The notes: generated from the letters alone by a model not told the origin. Positions 25,339-33,757 are shown, counted from the first letter of the stretch. The stretch is 34,196 nt of DNA from CAZHJK01 sp964533275 (GCA_964533275.1 CAZHJK010000027.1:1-34196); one strand, 5' to 3'. Translations and numbers: made by a program.

Positions 25339-26133
25339 ATGGAAGATAAAATTTTAATAAAGAGTGAATTGTATGATATTCCTACTGTATTTTATAAGCC
25401 AAAAATAGATGGATTGATTCCTGCTGTAATCTTATGCCATGGAACAGGCTCCTGCAAAGACGAGGCTGGCAATTTATTTATACAATTGGCAAAATCACTT
25501 GCTAAAAAAGGAATCGCTTCGATTCGTTTTGATTTTGCGGGTTGTGGTGAGAGCCTCGCCAAACAACAAGACTTATCATTCTATGGAGAAGTTGACGATA
25601 CTGAAAATATATATTCATATCTTTGCCAGCACGAAAAAGTTGATATAAATAGAATCGGAATTTTAGGATTAAGTCAAGGAGCACGGGTTATGGCAGAATT
25701 TCTAGGGAAACATCCTAACGAAATTAAAGTAGCAGTTAGCTGGTCTGGAGCTTGCCATAATGGAGCTGGTGTTTTTAATGGTTGGTTTAAACTTTACTAC
25801 GAAGAAGCAAAAAAAAATGAATATGCAAAAATACCAATGCTATGGCGTGATGATTTAATCATATCTAAGAAATGGTTTGATGATATTCGAGATTCTTATC
25901 CAATGAAAAGTCTATCCAAATATGAAGGAGCAATGCTGGCGATATCTGGTAGGGATGATACTCTAGTTCCACATATTCATGCTAAAGAAATCGCGAGTGT
26001 ATGTAAGGGTAAAATCCGTGAGTTTAAAATTATTGATCATGCAGATCATATTTTTAATGTTCTTAAAAAAGATAAATCAATTATAGATAAGGTTGTAAAA
26101 GATACAGTAGAATGGATTGATGTTAACATTTAA
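25339..26133 (+). CDS. Alpha/beta hydrolase, esterase-like
   Basis: This 264-residue cytoplasmic hydrolase has an oxyanion HG in LCHGTGSCKDEA, a nucleophile GLSQGAR (Ser112), an acid in SGRDDTLVP and a His in HADHIF, giving a full catalytic triad. FDFAGCGES and the general pattern resemble acyl-CoA/feruloyl-esterase or FrsA-type serine hydrolases. No signal peptide is seen. An ATG follows TTGAAAGGA. A terminator follows closely. The substrate is unknown. Confidence 0.88.
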   Translation: MEDKILIKSELYDIPTVFYKPKIDGLIPAVILCHGTGSCKDEAGNLFIQLAKSLAKKGIASIRFDFAGCGESLAKQQDLSFYGEVDDTENIYSYLCQHEKVDINRIGILGLSQGARVMAEFLGKHPNEIKVAVSWSGACHNGAGVFNGWFKLYYEEAKKNEYAKIPMLWRDDLIISKKWFDDIRDSYPMKSLSKYEGAMLAISGRDDTLVPHIHAKEIASVCKGKIREFKIIDHADHIFNVLKKDKSIIDKVVKDTVEWIDVNI

Positions 26134-26142
26134 AAATACAAT

Positions 26143-26187
26143 AAAGGCTCCTACTTAGATTTAATCTTTAAGTAGGGGTCTTTTTAT
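26143..26187 (+). terminator. Rho-independent terminator after the hydrolase
   Basis: AAAGGCTCCTACTTA pairs with TAAGTAGGGGTCTTT (with wobbles) around an 11-base loop and runs into TTTTTATTTTTTT, ten bases after the stop codon. Confidence 0.9.
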
Positions 26188-26241
26188 TTTTTTAGTGTAT
26201 TAATTTAACAACTAGGTTGAAATACTAGACGAAAAGGGATG

Positions 26242-26933
26242 ATGTATATGGCACTTAGTTTAAGCATTATTATTTTAGCGGGACTATCACTAAATTAATC
26301 TTAGCACTAGCTGTATTATCAATTATTATTACAGCACCTATTGGAGCTATGGGTATTAGAATGGTTATAAGGGAAGTGTATATCCAATGGAATAAAGAGC
26401 AACTAGTTAAATTAAACCAATCCTATCATGAAATTACATCAAAATTTACTAATAGGGTTAATCAAACCATAGAATTAATCAATAATATTTCACAGGAAAT
26501 TTTCAATATAAATATAGCTCAAAAAATAGATACCGTAGAATTATCGGATAAAGAGTATTTTTATTTTAAATTTGGCAATACCAGTACACCACTCTTAATG
26601 CCAAATTTAAGTGATTTTCTATTTATCCTTCCAAAATCAGTAGGAAATAGGATGGTTTTATCCAAATATATGGATAGAGTAGAGGAAGAACTTGAAAGAA
26701 ATGGAAATAACCTAAAATAGAACTATGTACAAAAGATAAATGATAGTAAATATATTTTTAACCGTATTTTTGATGAACAAATTACTAAAATAATAAACAA
26801 TACCCAAGAGACCATTGAAAAAATAAAGGCATTAAAATCTGAAGAAACTGATACTATTCTATATAAGAAGCAACAATTATATGAATTAAGAGAAAGACTA
26901 AATAAAATAATATTAAGATTAAATTTTTCATAG
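26242..26933 (+). pseudogene. Composite pseudogene: antiporter ends joined to a dynamin-like GTPase tail
   Basis: Three remnants follow one another. MALSLSIIILAGLSLN (26248-26298) looks like the first helix of an NhaP-type cation:proton antiporter. GTITKLILALAVLSIIITAP (26280-26339) then GAMGIR, in another frame, looks like the last helix of the same family, so about 350 codons are missing between them. From 26358 the frame continues with a helical stretch containing FILPKSVGNRMVLSKYMDRV and EEELERNGNNLK, which resembles the C-terminal part of bacterial dynamin-like GTPases. It is stopped by a TAG at 26718 but continues in frame for 70 more codons (NYVQKI ... RLNFS) to 26933. No GTPase domain remains. 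Family names are from recall of typical patterns. Confidence 0.65.
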
Positions 26934-27034
26934 GTTTAATATATAATGGTTGATTAAAATACCCCATCAGGCAATTGATTTGATAGGTAAAATAGCTAAT
27001 ATTGGGTATTTAATTTTTATATTTTACCCTAAGT

Positions 27035-27700
27035 TTATACTATTTTAGTATCATTCATAATAAGTTCAAACTCTGCATCTAAAAAATTTGCAGCCTTTCT
27101 ACACATAAGCATTCTTGCAAGAAAGATTTCAAAGTAGTCCATCAAAGAGCTAATGCTTGTATCAATGGTTAAATTCAAAGAAATGTGTCTATTATTCTTT
27201 TCTACAAAAACATTGGATTGTTTTACTGCATAATTTACCCTATCATGTATGTCAAAGGTAGAAAAGTCGAAGTTTCTAACTCTACTTCTTCTCACATCAC
27301 ATTTATCCCCTAATATAAGTGCTGCTGATACCGTATTGATAGCAGTTCCTGTATTTTCATCATGGTTTCCAATAGCAGAAACAATAGTTGCTATTTCTTC
27401 AGGTTCCATATTTAGTCTTGTTAAGATATTAAAACAAAGGGCAGCCCCTGTTTGAGCATGTTCTACTCGATTTACCATATTCCCTATGTCATGAATGTGG
27501 GCAGCAATTTTTACAAGTTCAATCTCTCTATCGCTATAGCCTAAGGTATGAAGAATACTTGAAGAAGTTTCTGCAACCTTTGTTACATGTACGAAGTCAT
27601 GCTTTGTTATTCCTAATCTTTCTACTAATCCATCAGCTAATTCTATATAGGTTTTAATTTCTTTATTATTTTTAATATCAAGATACGTAAGTTTTGACAT
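27035..27700 (-). CDS. HD-domain phosphohydrolase-like protein
   Basis: This 221-residue protein has the HD metal-site pattern: DFVHVTKVAE, then AAHIHDIGN and GNHDE, with a further Asp in LILGDKCDV. Such proteins cleave nucleotides or phosphodiester messengers. The C-terminal extension (about 145-221) is of unknown use. I chose the ATG at 27700 because GAGGAATTAAC precedes it; an upstream in-frame Met would add an odd hydrophobic stretch without a ribosome site. The substrate is not predictable. Confidence 0.85.
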   Translation of the reverse strand: MSKLTYLDIKNNKEIKTYIELADGLVERLGITKHDFVHVTKVAETSSSILHTLGYSDREIELVKIAAHIHDIGNMVNRVEHAQTGAALCFNILTRLNMEPEEIATIVSAIGNHDENTGTAINTVSAALILGDKCDVRRSRVRNFDFSTFDIHDRVNYAVKQSNVFVEKNNRHISLNLTIDTSISSLMDYFEIFLARMLMCRKAANFLDAEFELIMNDTKIV

Positions 27701-27877
27701 GTTAATTCCTCTTTCAATAGTCTTTTTAATTAGTATTATAATAAGCCTTACAAATAGATTTATAATTAGTATAAACATATTTGAGAAACTCATTCTTTAC
27801 TATTGGATTATAGGATACTATTCTTTATAGGTATATTAAAAGGGCCAGCAAAGATAGCCCTTACCAAGAATTCAAAA

Positions 27878-29212
27878 CTATAATTCTAATAATACTGAGG
27901 CAAGTGTAAAATATACTATTAGGGCTGATGCATCAACTATTGTTGTGATTAAAGGGCTTGCCATCATAGCTGGATCAAGCTTTAATTTTTGAGCTCCTAT
28001 AGGCAATATACAGCCAATAAGTTTTGCAATAACAACGGTAATAAATAGGGTTATAGAAACGGTAATAATGATCAATATATCTGCCTGTTGAAATAAGAAA
28101 ATGCGGAGGGCATTAACAAGAGCAAGAACAATTCCCACTAATGTACTTACCTTAAGCTCCTTTGCCATTATCTTTAAATAATCCCTGGTTTGTATTTCTC
28201 CTAGTGCCATTCCTCTAATAATAAGGGTAGATGATTGAGCACCAGCATTACCTCCTGTATCCATTAGCATAGGAATAAATGCTGCTAAAATTACTACAGA
28301 TTCAAGTACAGATTCGAAACGGTGAATAATATTACCCGTAAAGGTGGCTGAAATCATAAGGACTAATAACCATATAATTCTTTGTTTAGATAAAGAGAAA
28401 ACGCTAGTTCTAAGATATTCCACTTCAGAAGGCTGCATAGCCGCCATCTTTTGAAAGTCTTCTGTACTTTCTTGTTCAATAACATCTACGATATCATCAA
28501 TAGTAATTATTCCAACCAATCGATTTTCCTTATCAACAACAGGAATGGCAATAAAATCATATTTCTTAAATAAATGAGCTACTACTTCTTGATCATCATG
28601 AGTATGGACTTTGATAACATCTGTATCCATAATATCCTCAATAGTTCTATCCAGATCACTAGTTACTAAATTCCTCAAGGATACAATTCCTTCCAACTTA
28701 CGATTTGCATCCGTTATATAACAGGTATAGATGGTTTCTTTATCAATCCCTGTCTTTTTTATAGTTGTCATAGCTTCCTTTACCGTCATTTTCTTTTTGA
28801 ATTCCACATATTCTATGGTCATAAGGCTACCAGCAGAATATTCAGGGTATTTGAGGAATTCATTGATTAGTCTACGTTCTTCTTCCTTTGTATTTTTAAG
28901 TATTTCTTTTACAAGATTAGAGGGCATTTCCTCAAGAATATCAATCATGTCATCAAAAAATAACTCATCCATAATATATTTTAATTCACTATCGGTAATT
29001 CCATGAACAATAATTAGCTGTTCTTCGCTTGTGAGATAGGAAAATACATCAGCGGCAATATCCTTAGGTAATATTCTAAAAAGAATAAGTACTTCATTTT
29101 CGGGTAATTCATTAAATAAATCAGCAATATTTACAGGTTTTATTAGAGAAATTTCCTCCTGAACTTCCTTCCATTTTTTTTCTTCAACCAGTTGCAGAAT
29201 TTTTTCAGTCAT
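27878..29212 (-). CDS. mgtE: Magnesium transporter MgtE
   Basis: This 444-residue magnesium channel has an N-terminal helical domain (about 1-125), a CBS pair (about 130-250, with TCYITDANRKLEGIVSLR and IPVVDKENRLVGIITIDDI), a plug helix and five membrane helices (about 280-444). DTGGNAGAQSS is the conserved pore segment. The N and CBS domains close the channel when cytoplasmic magnesium is high. The ATG at 29212 follows AAGGAGG; an in-frame ATG 11 codons upstream overlaps the leader hairpin and has no such site. It is controlled by the M-box riboswitch upstream. Confidence 0.96.
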   Translation of the reverse strand: MTEKILQLVEEKKWKEVQEEISLIKPVNIADLFNELPENEVLILFRILPKDIAADVFSYLTSEEQLIIVHGITDSELKYIMDELFFDDMIDILEEMPSNLVKEILKNTKEEERRLINEFLKYPEYSAGSLMTIEYVEFKKKMTVKEAMTTIKKTGIDKETIYTCYITDANRKLEGIVSLRNLVTSDLDRTIEDIMDTDVIKVHTHDDQEVVAHLFKKYDFIAIPVVDKENRLVGIITIDDIVDVIEQESTEDFQKMAAMQPSEVEYLRTSVFSLSKQRIIWLLVLMISATFTGNIIHRFESVLESVVILAAFIPMLMDTGGNAGAQSSTLIIRGMALGEIQTRDYLKIMAKELKVSTLVGIVLALVNALRIFLFQQADILIIITVSITLFITVVIAKLIGCILPIGAQKLKLDPAMMASPLITTIVDASALIVYFTLASVLLEL

Positions 29213-29231
29213 TTTAAATGCCTCCTTAATA

Positions 29232-29263
29232 GAGCCATTTTCCACATGTGAAAATTATGGCTC
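29232..29263 (-). promoter_or_regulatory. Hairpin just upstream of the mgtE ribosome site
   Basis: On the minus strand GAGCCATAATTTTC pairs with GAAAATGGCTC (with a small bulge) around an ACATGTG loop. It ends seven bases before the AAGGAGG of mgtE, past the riboswitch terminator. It may affect translation or mRNA stability. Confidence 0.4.
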
Positions 29264-29355
29264 CTATTATAGATAATATATAATTTATCTTTTCCAGGGG
29301 AACAGGTTCTGAAACCATAATTATCACATCCTTTAAACAAATTTAATAGATAAAT

Positions 29356-29381
29356 AAAAAATCTCTACCCAACAGTAGAGA
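29356..29381 (-). terminator. Terminator of the M-box expression platform
   Basis: On the minus strand TCTCTACTG and GGGTAGAGA form a stem followed by TTTTTTATTT. It lies directly after the M-box and before mgtE, where magnesium-bound folding should favour it. Confidence 0.9.
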
Positions 29382-29388
29382 AATCATA

Positions 29389-29555
29389 ATTTCTAAACGT
29401 TGAGCTTTAGCACTGATAAGCTTTGACATAAAGTCAGCTACATTAAAAACAACCTTCACGATTGTTCCTGTTGACCCATTGGAATCTCTAGATTTTTCTG
29501 GGCAGTAGCATATATCTTAACAGGAGCCTCACCTAACATTATTCTTATTAAGTTT
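29389..29555 (-). promoter_or_regulatory. M-box (ykoK) magnesium riboswitch
   Basis: Read on the minus strand the leader carries the M-box conserved blocks in order: GTTAGGTGAGGCTCCTGTTA, ATGCTACTGCCCAGAAAAAT, CCAATGGGTCAACAGGAACA, TTTTTAATGTAGCTG and finally CAGTGCTAAAGCTC. These match the Bacillus subtilis mgtE leader closely. The family binds magnesium and terminates transcription when the ion is plentiful. The terminator at 29356-29381 and the mgtE gene fit this. Confidence 0.96.
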
Positions 29556-29563
29556 CTATAATT

Positions 29564-29593
29564 ATTGTAAACATAAGACATACTATAAGTCAA
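29564..29593 (-). promoter_or_regulatory. Sigma-A-type promoter of mgtE
   Basis: On the minus strand TTGACT (29593-29588) and TACAAT (29569-29564) are separated by 18 bases and end just before the M-box. No experimental support is available. Confidence 0.65.
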
Positions 29594-29777
29594 TATTTTT
29601 TAGCGTCTCATTGGTACGATTTCAATAAAATTACATAATTTAACAGGAATCATGGAAACTCTTATAGAATATAACATAGAAGGAAGCAAAAACACCCTTT
29701 ATATACGAATGCATATTTTAAAGATAATGCGAATGTGATATTTACAACAAAAAAATTATCAGAAAGGTGGTTACCTT

Positions 29778-30197
29778 GTGGGTAAAAATAATAGTGATAT
29801 GGTTATAAGATTAAAGCTTTTTTTAGCATTTTTCTTAATTTTGTTAGTTTTTTCTGTGATTCTAACTGGAATAGATGATGTTAATTGGATACTTATATTA
29901 ATAATTTCCCTTATAAGTAGTGTAGATATCAGCAGATATAAAAAGACTAAAATAGAAATATTAGTAGACGATAAAGCTAGTTTTATTGAGCTTTTTAAAG
30001 ACTGTTTAGAACATATTGGATTAAAAATAACCAGTGAAAGCAATGAAATTTTCATAATAAAGCCAAAGTTTAATTGGTTAGATAGATTTGTATATAAGGA
30101 AGATATTTCTATAACTGTAGACGAAAGTCAAGCAATACTAATTGGTCCTAGTGTTTATGTAGAAAAAATAAATAGAATGTTAAAAGCTTTCTTGTAG
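29778..30197 (+). CDS. Small membrane protein of unknown function
   Basis: This 139-residue protein has two helices (about 11-30 and 36-52) followed by a cytoplasmic domain (about 55-139) ending SVYVEKINRMLKAFL. The start is a GTG seven bases after AAAGGTGG. No family is recognised. The 170 bases upstream (29600-29770) hold no other feature I can support. It is followed by a sirtuin gene remnant. Confidence 0.65.
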   Translation: MGKNNSDMVIRLKLFLAFFLILLVFSVILTGIDDVNWILILIISLISSVDISRYKKTKIEILVDDKASFIELFKDCLEHIGLKITSESNEIFIIKPKFNWLDRFVYKEDISITVDESQAILIGPSVYVEKINRMLKAFL

Positions 30198-30246
30198 CAT
30201 TATATGAAATTTTTATCATTTACTTCAGGTATAGTAATGATTGTAA

Positions 30247-30378
30247 AAGGATGTCTACAATGCAATGAAGGATATGGAGAAAGCAGATTTAGTTATAGTT
30301 ATAGGCACAAGTTTGTCGGTTTATCCTGTTAATACGCTTCCTTCAATGACTATGGGGAAAAAAGTATATATTAATTAA
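30247..30378 (+). pseudogene. Fragment of a sirtuin (Sir2-family NAD-dependent deacetylase)
   Basis: Frame 30247-30378 reads KDVYNAMKDMEKADLVIVIG followed by TSLSVYPVNTLPSM and a short GKKVYIN end. The ADLVIVIGTSLSVYP block is the conserved C-terminal NAD-site segment of Sir2 proteins. The N-terminal three quarters, including the zinc ribbon and catalytic His, is absent, and a stop lies just upstream in frame. It is a remnant. Confidence 0.8.
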
Positions 30379-30419
30379 ATTAAATGGTAGATTAAAGTAT
30401 ATGGAAAGGGGGCATATTT

Positions 30420-30563
30420 ATGGATTTATTTGCTGCTGGTATTGGATATTTGAGTATTTTTGCAATGATATTTGATTTTCTATTAAGACTAATTGGTATA
30501 TATACGATGTTTATGGCTATAAAGGCTTTTAAACTCTATATAAAGAAAAATTCTAACATATAA
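30420..30563 (+). CDS. Small membrane protein, 47 residues
   Basis: This frame starts MDLFAAGIGYLSIFAMIFDF and ends with KAFKLYIKKNSNI. It has one or two hydrophobic segments (about 5-34) and a basic tail. A strong AAAGGGGGC ribosome site lies six bases before the ATG, which favours a real gene despite the size. No family is recognised. Confidence 0.55.
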   Translation: MDLFAAGIGYLSIFAMIFDFLLRLIGIYTMFMAIKAFKLYIKKNSNI

Positions 30564-30672
30564 ACAAATCATGAATTTTTCTTGTTAATAATTAACTGAA
30601 GGATGAATATTAATTAAAAGTAGATCAGAGCGTAATAAGGATTGACAGTAGTTAATTTTTTGGCATTAGATA

Positions 30673-30724
30673 TTGACAACTATCTATATAATAACATATA
30701 CTGAATATAGATACTTATCTATAT
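30673..30724 (+). promoter_or_regulatory. Promoter and palindromic operator of the arsenic operon
   Basis: TTGACA (30673-30678), an 18-base spacer and TATACT (30697-30702) form a sigma-A-type promoter. ATATAGATA (30705-30713) and TATCTATAT (30716-30724) form a nine-base-arm palindrome just downstream. A third half-site TATCTATAT lies within the spacer at 30681-30689. ArsR binding at these sites would block transcription until arsenite releases it. The binding is inferred from position. Confidence 0.6.
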
Positions 30725-30779
30725 CTATAAATTCCTCAAGAAATCCCCCATAATTTATAAATAACAAGAGGTGAATATA

Positions 30780-31103
30780 ATGCAAAAAAATTACAATAAA
30801 TATGCTTCATTACTAAAAGCATTGTCCGATGAAACCAGGGTACAAATAGTAGACATGTTAGCAACGGGTGAGCTATGTGCCTGTAAAATATTAGAAGAGT
30901 TTAATATTACCCAGCCAACCCTGTCTTACCATATGAAAATACTCTGTGAAAGTGGATTGGTAAATAGCAGGAAGGATGGCGTATGGATGAAATATTCAGT
31001 GAATAGGGATGTCCTAATGTTATTGAGGGACTTTTTTGATGGGATAGGCAGTAGACTAGATATGCAAGTTAATTGTACTGCACGCCATAGTATGTTTTCT
31101 TAG
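30780..31103 (+). CDS. arsR: ArsR-family arsenic-responsive repressor
   Basis: This 107-residue winged-helix repressor has the helix-turn-helix segment FNITQPTLSYHMKILCESGL. The pair Cys33-x-Cys35 in GELCACKIL sits at the start of the arsenic-sensing helix, as in ArsR; a third ligand is not obvious. The ATG at 30780 lies six bases after AGAGGTG, and a GTG nine bases upstream is part of that site. It heads the operon arsR, thioredoxin-like, permease, arsC. Confidence 0.9.
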   Translation: MQKNYNKYASLLKALSDETRVQIVDMLATGELCACKILEEFNITQPTLSYHMKILCESGLVNSRKDGVWMKYSVNRDVLMLLRDFFDGIGSRLDMQVNCTARHSMFS

Positions 31104-31133
31104 GATTTTAAAAAAAATGAGGAGAGTGATTTT

Positions 31134-31373
31134 ATGGTAATCAAGATTTTAGGGTCTGGATGTAAGAATTGTATAACTTTAGAAAAGAATACCCAGGAAG
31201 CACTTAAGGAAATGGAAATCCAAGCAGATGTAGAAAAGGTAAAAGATTTTAAGGATATCATGGAGTATGGAGTTATGTCCACGCCAGCCTTAGTGATTGA
31301 TGAGAAAGTTGTATCTACTGGGAAGGTGTTAAAATCAAAGGACATTATTAAAATAATTGAAAAGCAGAGATAA
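31134..31373 (+). CDS. Small thioredoxin-like redox protein of the arsenic operon
   Basis: This 79-residue protein starts with IKILGSGCKNCITLEKN, so the active site is CKNC (C-x2-C), and has the cis-Pro segment MSTPALVID typical of thioredoxins. It belongs with the small MTH895/TM0996-type disulfide proteins often fused or linked to ArsP-type permeases. It probably reduces or hands on thiols for the permease or for ArsC. An ATG follows GAGGAGAGTGA. Confidence 0.85.
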   Translation: MVIKILGSGCKNCITLEKNTQEALKEMEIQADVEKVKDFKDIMEYGVMSTPALVIDEKVVSTGKVLKSKDIIKIIEKQR

Positions 31374-31411
31374 AAAGAATTTAATACAATAATTTCTTAG
31401 GGGGAAGACAG

Positions 31412-32593
31412 ATGGCAAGATGGGATAACTTAAAGGAATGGCATAAATTTGTCATTATGATATTAGTATTCACAGGTGCATACTTCCTTCCAGTAAATAG
31501 CCCTAGACTACAAGGAGCAGTTATAGAATCCTATAGCATGCTCCATGAATATGCTAGAGAACACGTGATTCTATGTCTAGTGCCTGCTCTTTTTATTGCG
31601 GGAGCAGTGGCCGTATTTATCTCTAAGGATGCGGTAATAAAGTATTTTGGGCCAAAGGCAAAGAAATGGATCGCTTACTCAGTAGCAGCTGTTTCTGGAT
31701 CAATATTAGCAGTTTGTTCTTGTACGGTGTTGCCACTATTTGCTGGTATCTATAAGAAGGGGGCAGGGCTAGGTCCAGCCACGGCATTTTTATACTCAGG
31801 ACCCGCTATCAATGTATTGGCAATTGTTATTACTGCAAGGGTTCTTGGTACTGAAATGGGCATTGCCAGAGCATTAGGTGCCATACTCTTTAGTATCATC
31901 ATTGGGCTCTTGATGCATCTTATCTTTAGTAAAGAAGAATCTGAGGATAAGAATGAAAATATGTTCAGCTATGAAAAAGAGGATACACGACCACTATGGA
32001 AATATGCAATCTACTTTTTCTCAATGGTAGGATTATTAGTATTTGCAAATTGGGGCAAGCCAATGGAGCCAGGAGGTCTATGGGCTACTATTTATAGTGG
32101 GAAGTGGATTGTATCTGGGATATTTCTAGCAATGGTGCTATATATCACATTTTTCTGGCTGAAAAGGGAGGAAAGAATGGAGTGGGTGGATTCCACCTGG
32201 ACCTTTGCTAAGCAGATCCTACCACTACTCTTTTTCGGTGTTCTAATCGCTGGGTTGCTATTGGGAAGACCTAACTATGAAGGATTGATCCCTTCCATAT
32301 GGGTAGAAAGGCTTGTAGGAGGAAATACTATTGGAGCAAACCTATTTGCATCCATAGCAGGTGCTTTTATGTATTTTGCTACGCTGACTGAAGTGCCTAT
32401 TCTACAGGGACTACTGGGAGCTGGCATGGGGAAGGGTCCAGCATTAGCTCTACTTCTTGCAGGCCCCGCTCTATCACTTCCCAATATGCTGGTTATTCGA
32501 CAGGTAATGGGAACCAAAAAAACATCAGTTTATGTACTTTTAGTTGTAGTTATGGCAACCATATCTGGAATAATATTTGGAACATTTTTCTAA
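31412..32593 (+). CDS. arsP: ArsP-type permease (UPF0718/DUF318), organoarsenical or arsenite export
   Basis: This 393-residue protein of about eight to ten helices carries the family signatures CSCTVLPLFAGIYKKGAGLG, SGPAINVLAIVIT and, in the second half, FATLTEVPILQGLLGAGMG with LLAGPALSLPNML. This is the ArsP/UPF0718 permease fold. ArsP of Campylobacter exports trivalent organoarsenicals, whereas clostridial members beside arsR and arsC may handle arsenite. An ATG follows GGGGGAAGACAG. The Cys pair in CSC may bind the metalloid. The operon has no ArsB or Acr3. Confidence 0.9.
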   Translation: MARWDNLKEWHKFVIMILVFTGAYFLPVNSPRLQGAVIESYSMLHEYAREHVILCLVPALFIAGAVAVFISKDAVIKYFGPKAKKWIAYSVAAVSGSILAVCSCTVLPLFAGIYKKGAGLGPATAFLYSGPAINVLAIVITARVLGTEMGIARALGAILFSIIIGLLMHLIFSKEESEDKNENMFSYEKEDTRPLWKYAIYFFSMVGLLVFANWGKPMEPGGLWATIYSGKWIVSGIFLAMVLYITFFWLKREERMEWVDSTWTFAKQILPLLFFGVLIAGLLLGRPNYEGLIPSIWVERLVGGNTIGANLFASIAGAFMYFATLTEVPILQGLLGAGMGKGPALALLLAGPALSLPNMLVIRQVMGTKKTSVYVLLVVVMATISGIIFGTFF

Positions 32594-32607
32594 GCAGCTA
32601 AAGCCAC

Positions 32608-32646
32608 ACATGTAGAGCAGATCAAAGATTGGTCTACTCTACATGT
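32608..32646 (+). other. Strong hairpin within the arsenic operon
   Basis: ACATGTAGAG with inner AGATC pairs with GGTCT and CTCTACATGT around a seven-base loop, giving about 15 pairs with one mismatch. No T-run follows, so it is more likely an mRNA stability element between arsP and arsC than a terminator. Confidence 0.5.
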
Positions 32647-32729
32647 ATGTTAGATGTATAAGGAGTTGAAAGAGGAGAGAGGTCCAAGGGTAAGATCATA
32701 ACAAATACAATAAGTTGGGAGGATTACCC

Positions 32730-33131
32730 ATGAAGAAAAAAGTAGCCTTTGTATGCATACATAATTCCTGCCGTTCCCAGATGGCTGAAGCTTGGGCAAA
32801 GAAACTAGGTAGTGATGTCCTAGAGGCTTACTCTGCAGGAACCGAGGAGTACCCTGAGGTTAAGCCAGGTGCTGTAGAGGTAATGGAGGAATCAGGGGTG
32901 GATATGAGTGAGCACTATCCAAAGCTTTTAAATGACATACCTGAGGAATTAGATATCTTGATTACCATGGGCTGTGGTGTAGAATGCCCATATGTTCCCT
33001 GTGATCATCGAGAAGATTGGGGATTAGAGGATCCATCAGGAGGCCCCATAGAGGGCTATAGGACTACCAGGGACATGATCAAGGAAAAGGTAGAGGACTT
33101 GGTTAAGAGAGTAAAGAATGAGAAAATATAA
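32730..33131 (+). CDS. arsC: Thioredoxin-coupled arsenate reductase ArsC (low-molecular-weight phosphatase fold)
   Basis: This 133-residue enzyme reduces arsenate to arsenite for export. The P-loop is FVCIHNSCRSQ with Cys9, Cys14 and Arg15, followed by MAEAW. The redox triple is completed by Cys82 and Cys86 (or Cys91) in TMGCGVECPYVPC. DWGLEDPSGG carries the catalytic Asp. The ATG at 32730 follows GGGAGG; an upstream TTG is inside that site. The small thioredoxin-like protein in the same operon may be its reductant. It is the last gene of the operon. Confidence 0.93.
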   Translation: MKKKVAFVCIHNSCRSQMAEAWAKKLGSDVLEAYSAGTEEYPEVKPGAVEVMEESGVDMSEHYPKLLNDIPEELDILITMGCGVECPYVPCDHREDWGLEDPSGGPIEGYRTTRDMIKEKVEDLVKRVKNEKI

Positions 33132-33138
33132 AAATAGC

Positions 33139-33172
33139 AAGGTAGTTTCTATAGTAGAAACTACCTTTCTAT
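33139..33172 (+). terminator. Terminator of the arsenic operon
   Basis: AAGGTAGTTTCT pairs perfectly with AGAAACTACCTT around a five-base loop, followed by TCTATT. The T-run is weak, but the placement, eight bases after the arsC stop, fits. Confidence 0.75.
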
Positions 33173-33429
33173 TAGAAAAAATTCAGTATAACAGAAATAA
33201 AAATGATCTTCAGATGGTTATTTTTTTCATTAGAGAGATTAAATTTTATATTAGGAAAAGCATAGCCAAGCACAAGACTTTTACTTGATAAACATCACAC
33301 TTAATACATCACAATATTTAAAGGAATTACAATACTCAATTGATATATGAGTTTATGTTTTAAAGAATATATCTAAACATATCATATGTTTCAGATTCTA
33401 TAGATTTCACCGAGGCAAGATTTGATTTA

Positions 33430-33757
33430 TAATAAAAGTAGATGATAACATAATTGAAGATAAACCTATAGATATAAACAAACTAGATGGATATGAAGTT
33501 AATGAGGATGTCCCTTTAGAAGATGGTCAAATTTGTACTATGACTATTATTGTTAAAGACAGTCTGAATTTAGAACATCATTCAAGGAAGCAATGCACAA
33601 AAAGAACCTAGGTTTGATGAAAAAATATATTCACAAGATGGTACACTTCCTAGGTATAATTATGGGCACCATTTTTTTATTTCATTACCAACAATTGTAT
33701 ATGAAAACTCCTCTTGGCATTGGTTGACTATAGTAACTTTATTTAAATACATATAAA
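33430..33757 (+). pseudogene. Degenerate coding remnant of unknown family
   Basis: The 715 bases after the ars terminator contain no intact gene. Frame pieces with protein-like composition remain. One includes VDDNIIEDKPIDINKLDGYE and ends at a stop near 33610. A second, in a shifted frame, includes DEKIYSQDGTLPRYNYGHHF and ends WHWLTIVTLFKYI at 33757. They overlap near 33580-33600, suggesting one frameshifted gene, possibly of an exported protein. I recognise no family. The stretch 33173-33429 shows nothing else. Confidence 0.35.

Noticed and set aside
27701..27793. N-terminal extension of the HD-domain protein
   Set aside because: The extra 31 codons have no ribosome site, whereas GAGGAATTAAC lies directly before the ATG at 27700.
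29213..29245. Upstream start of MgtE
   Set aside because: It lies in the leader hairpin, and the AAGGAGG ribosome site is downstream of it.
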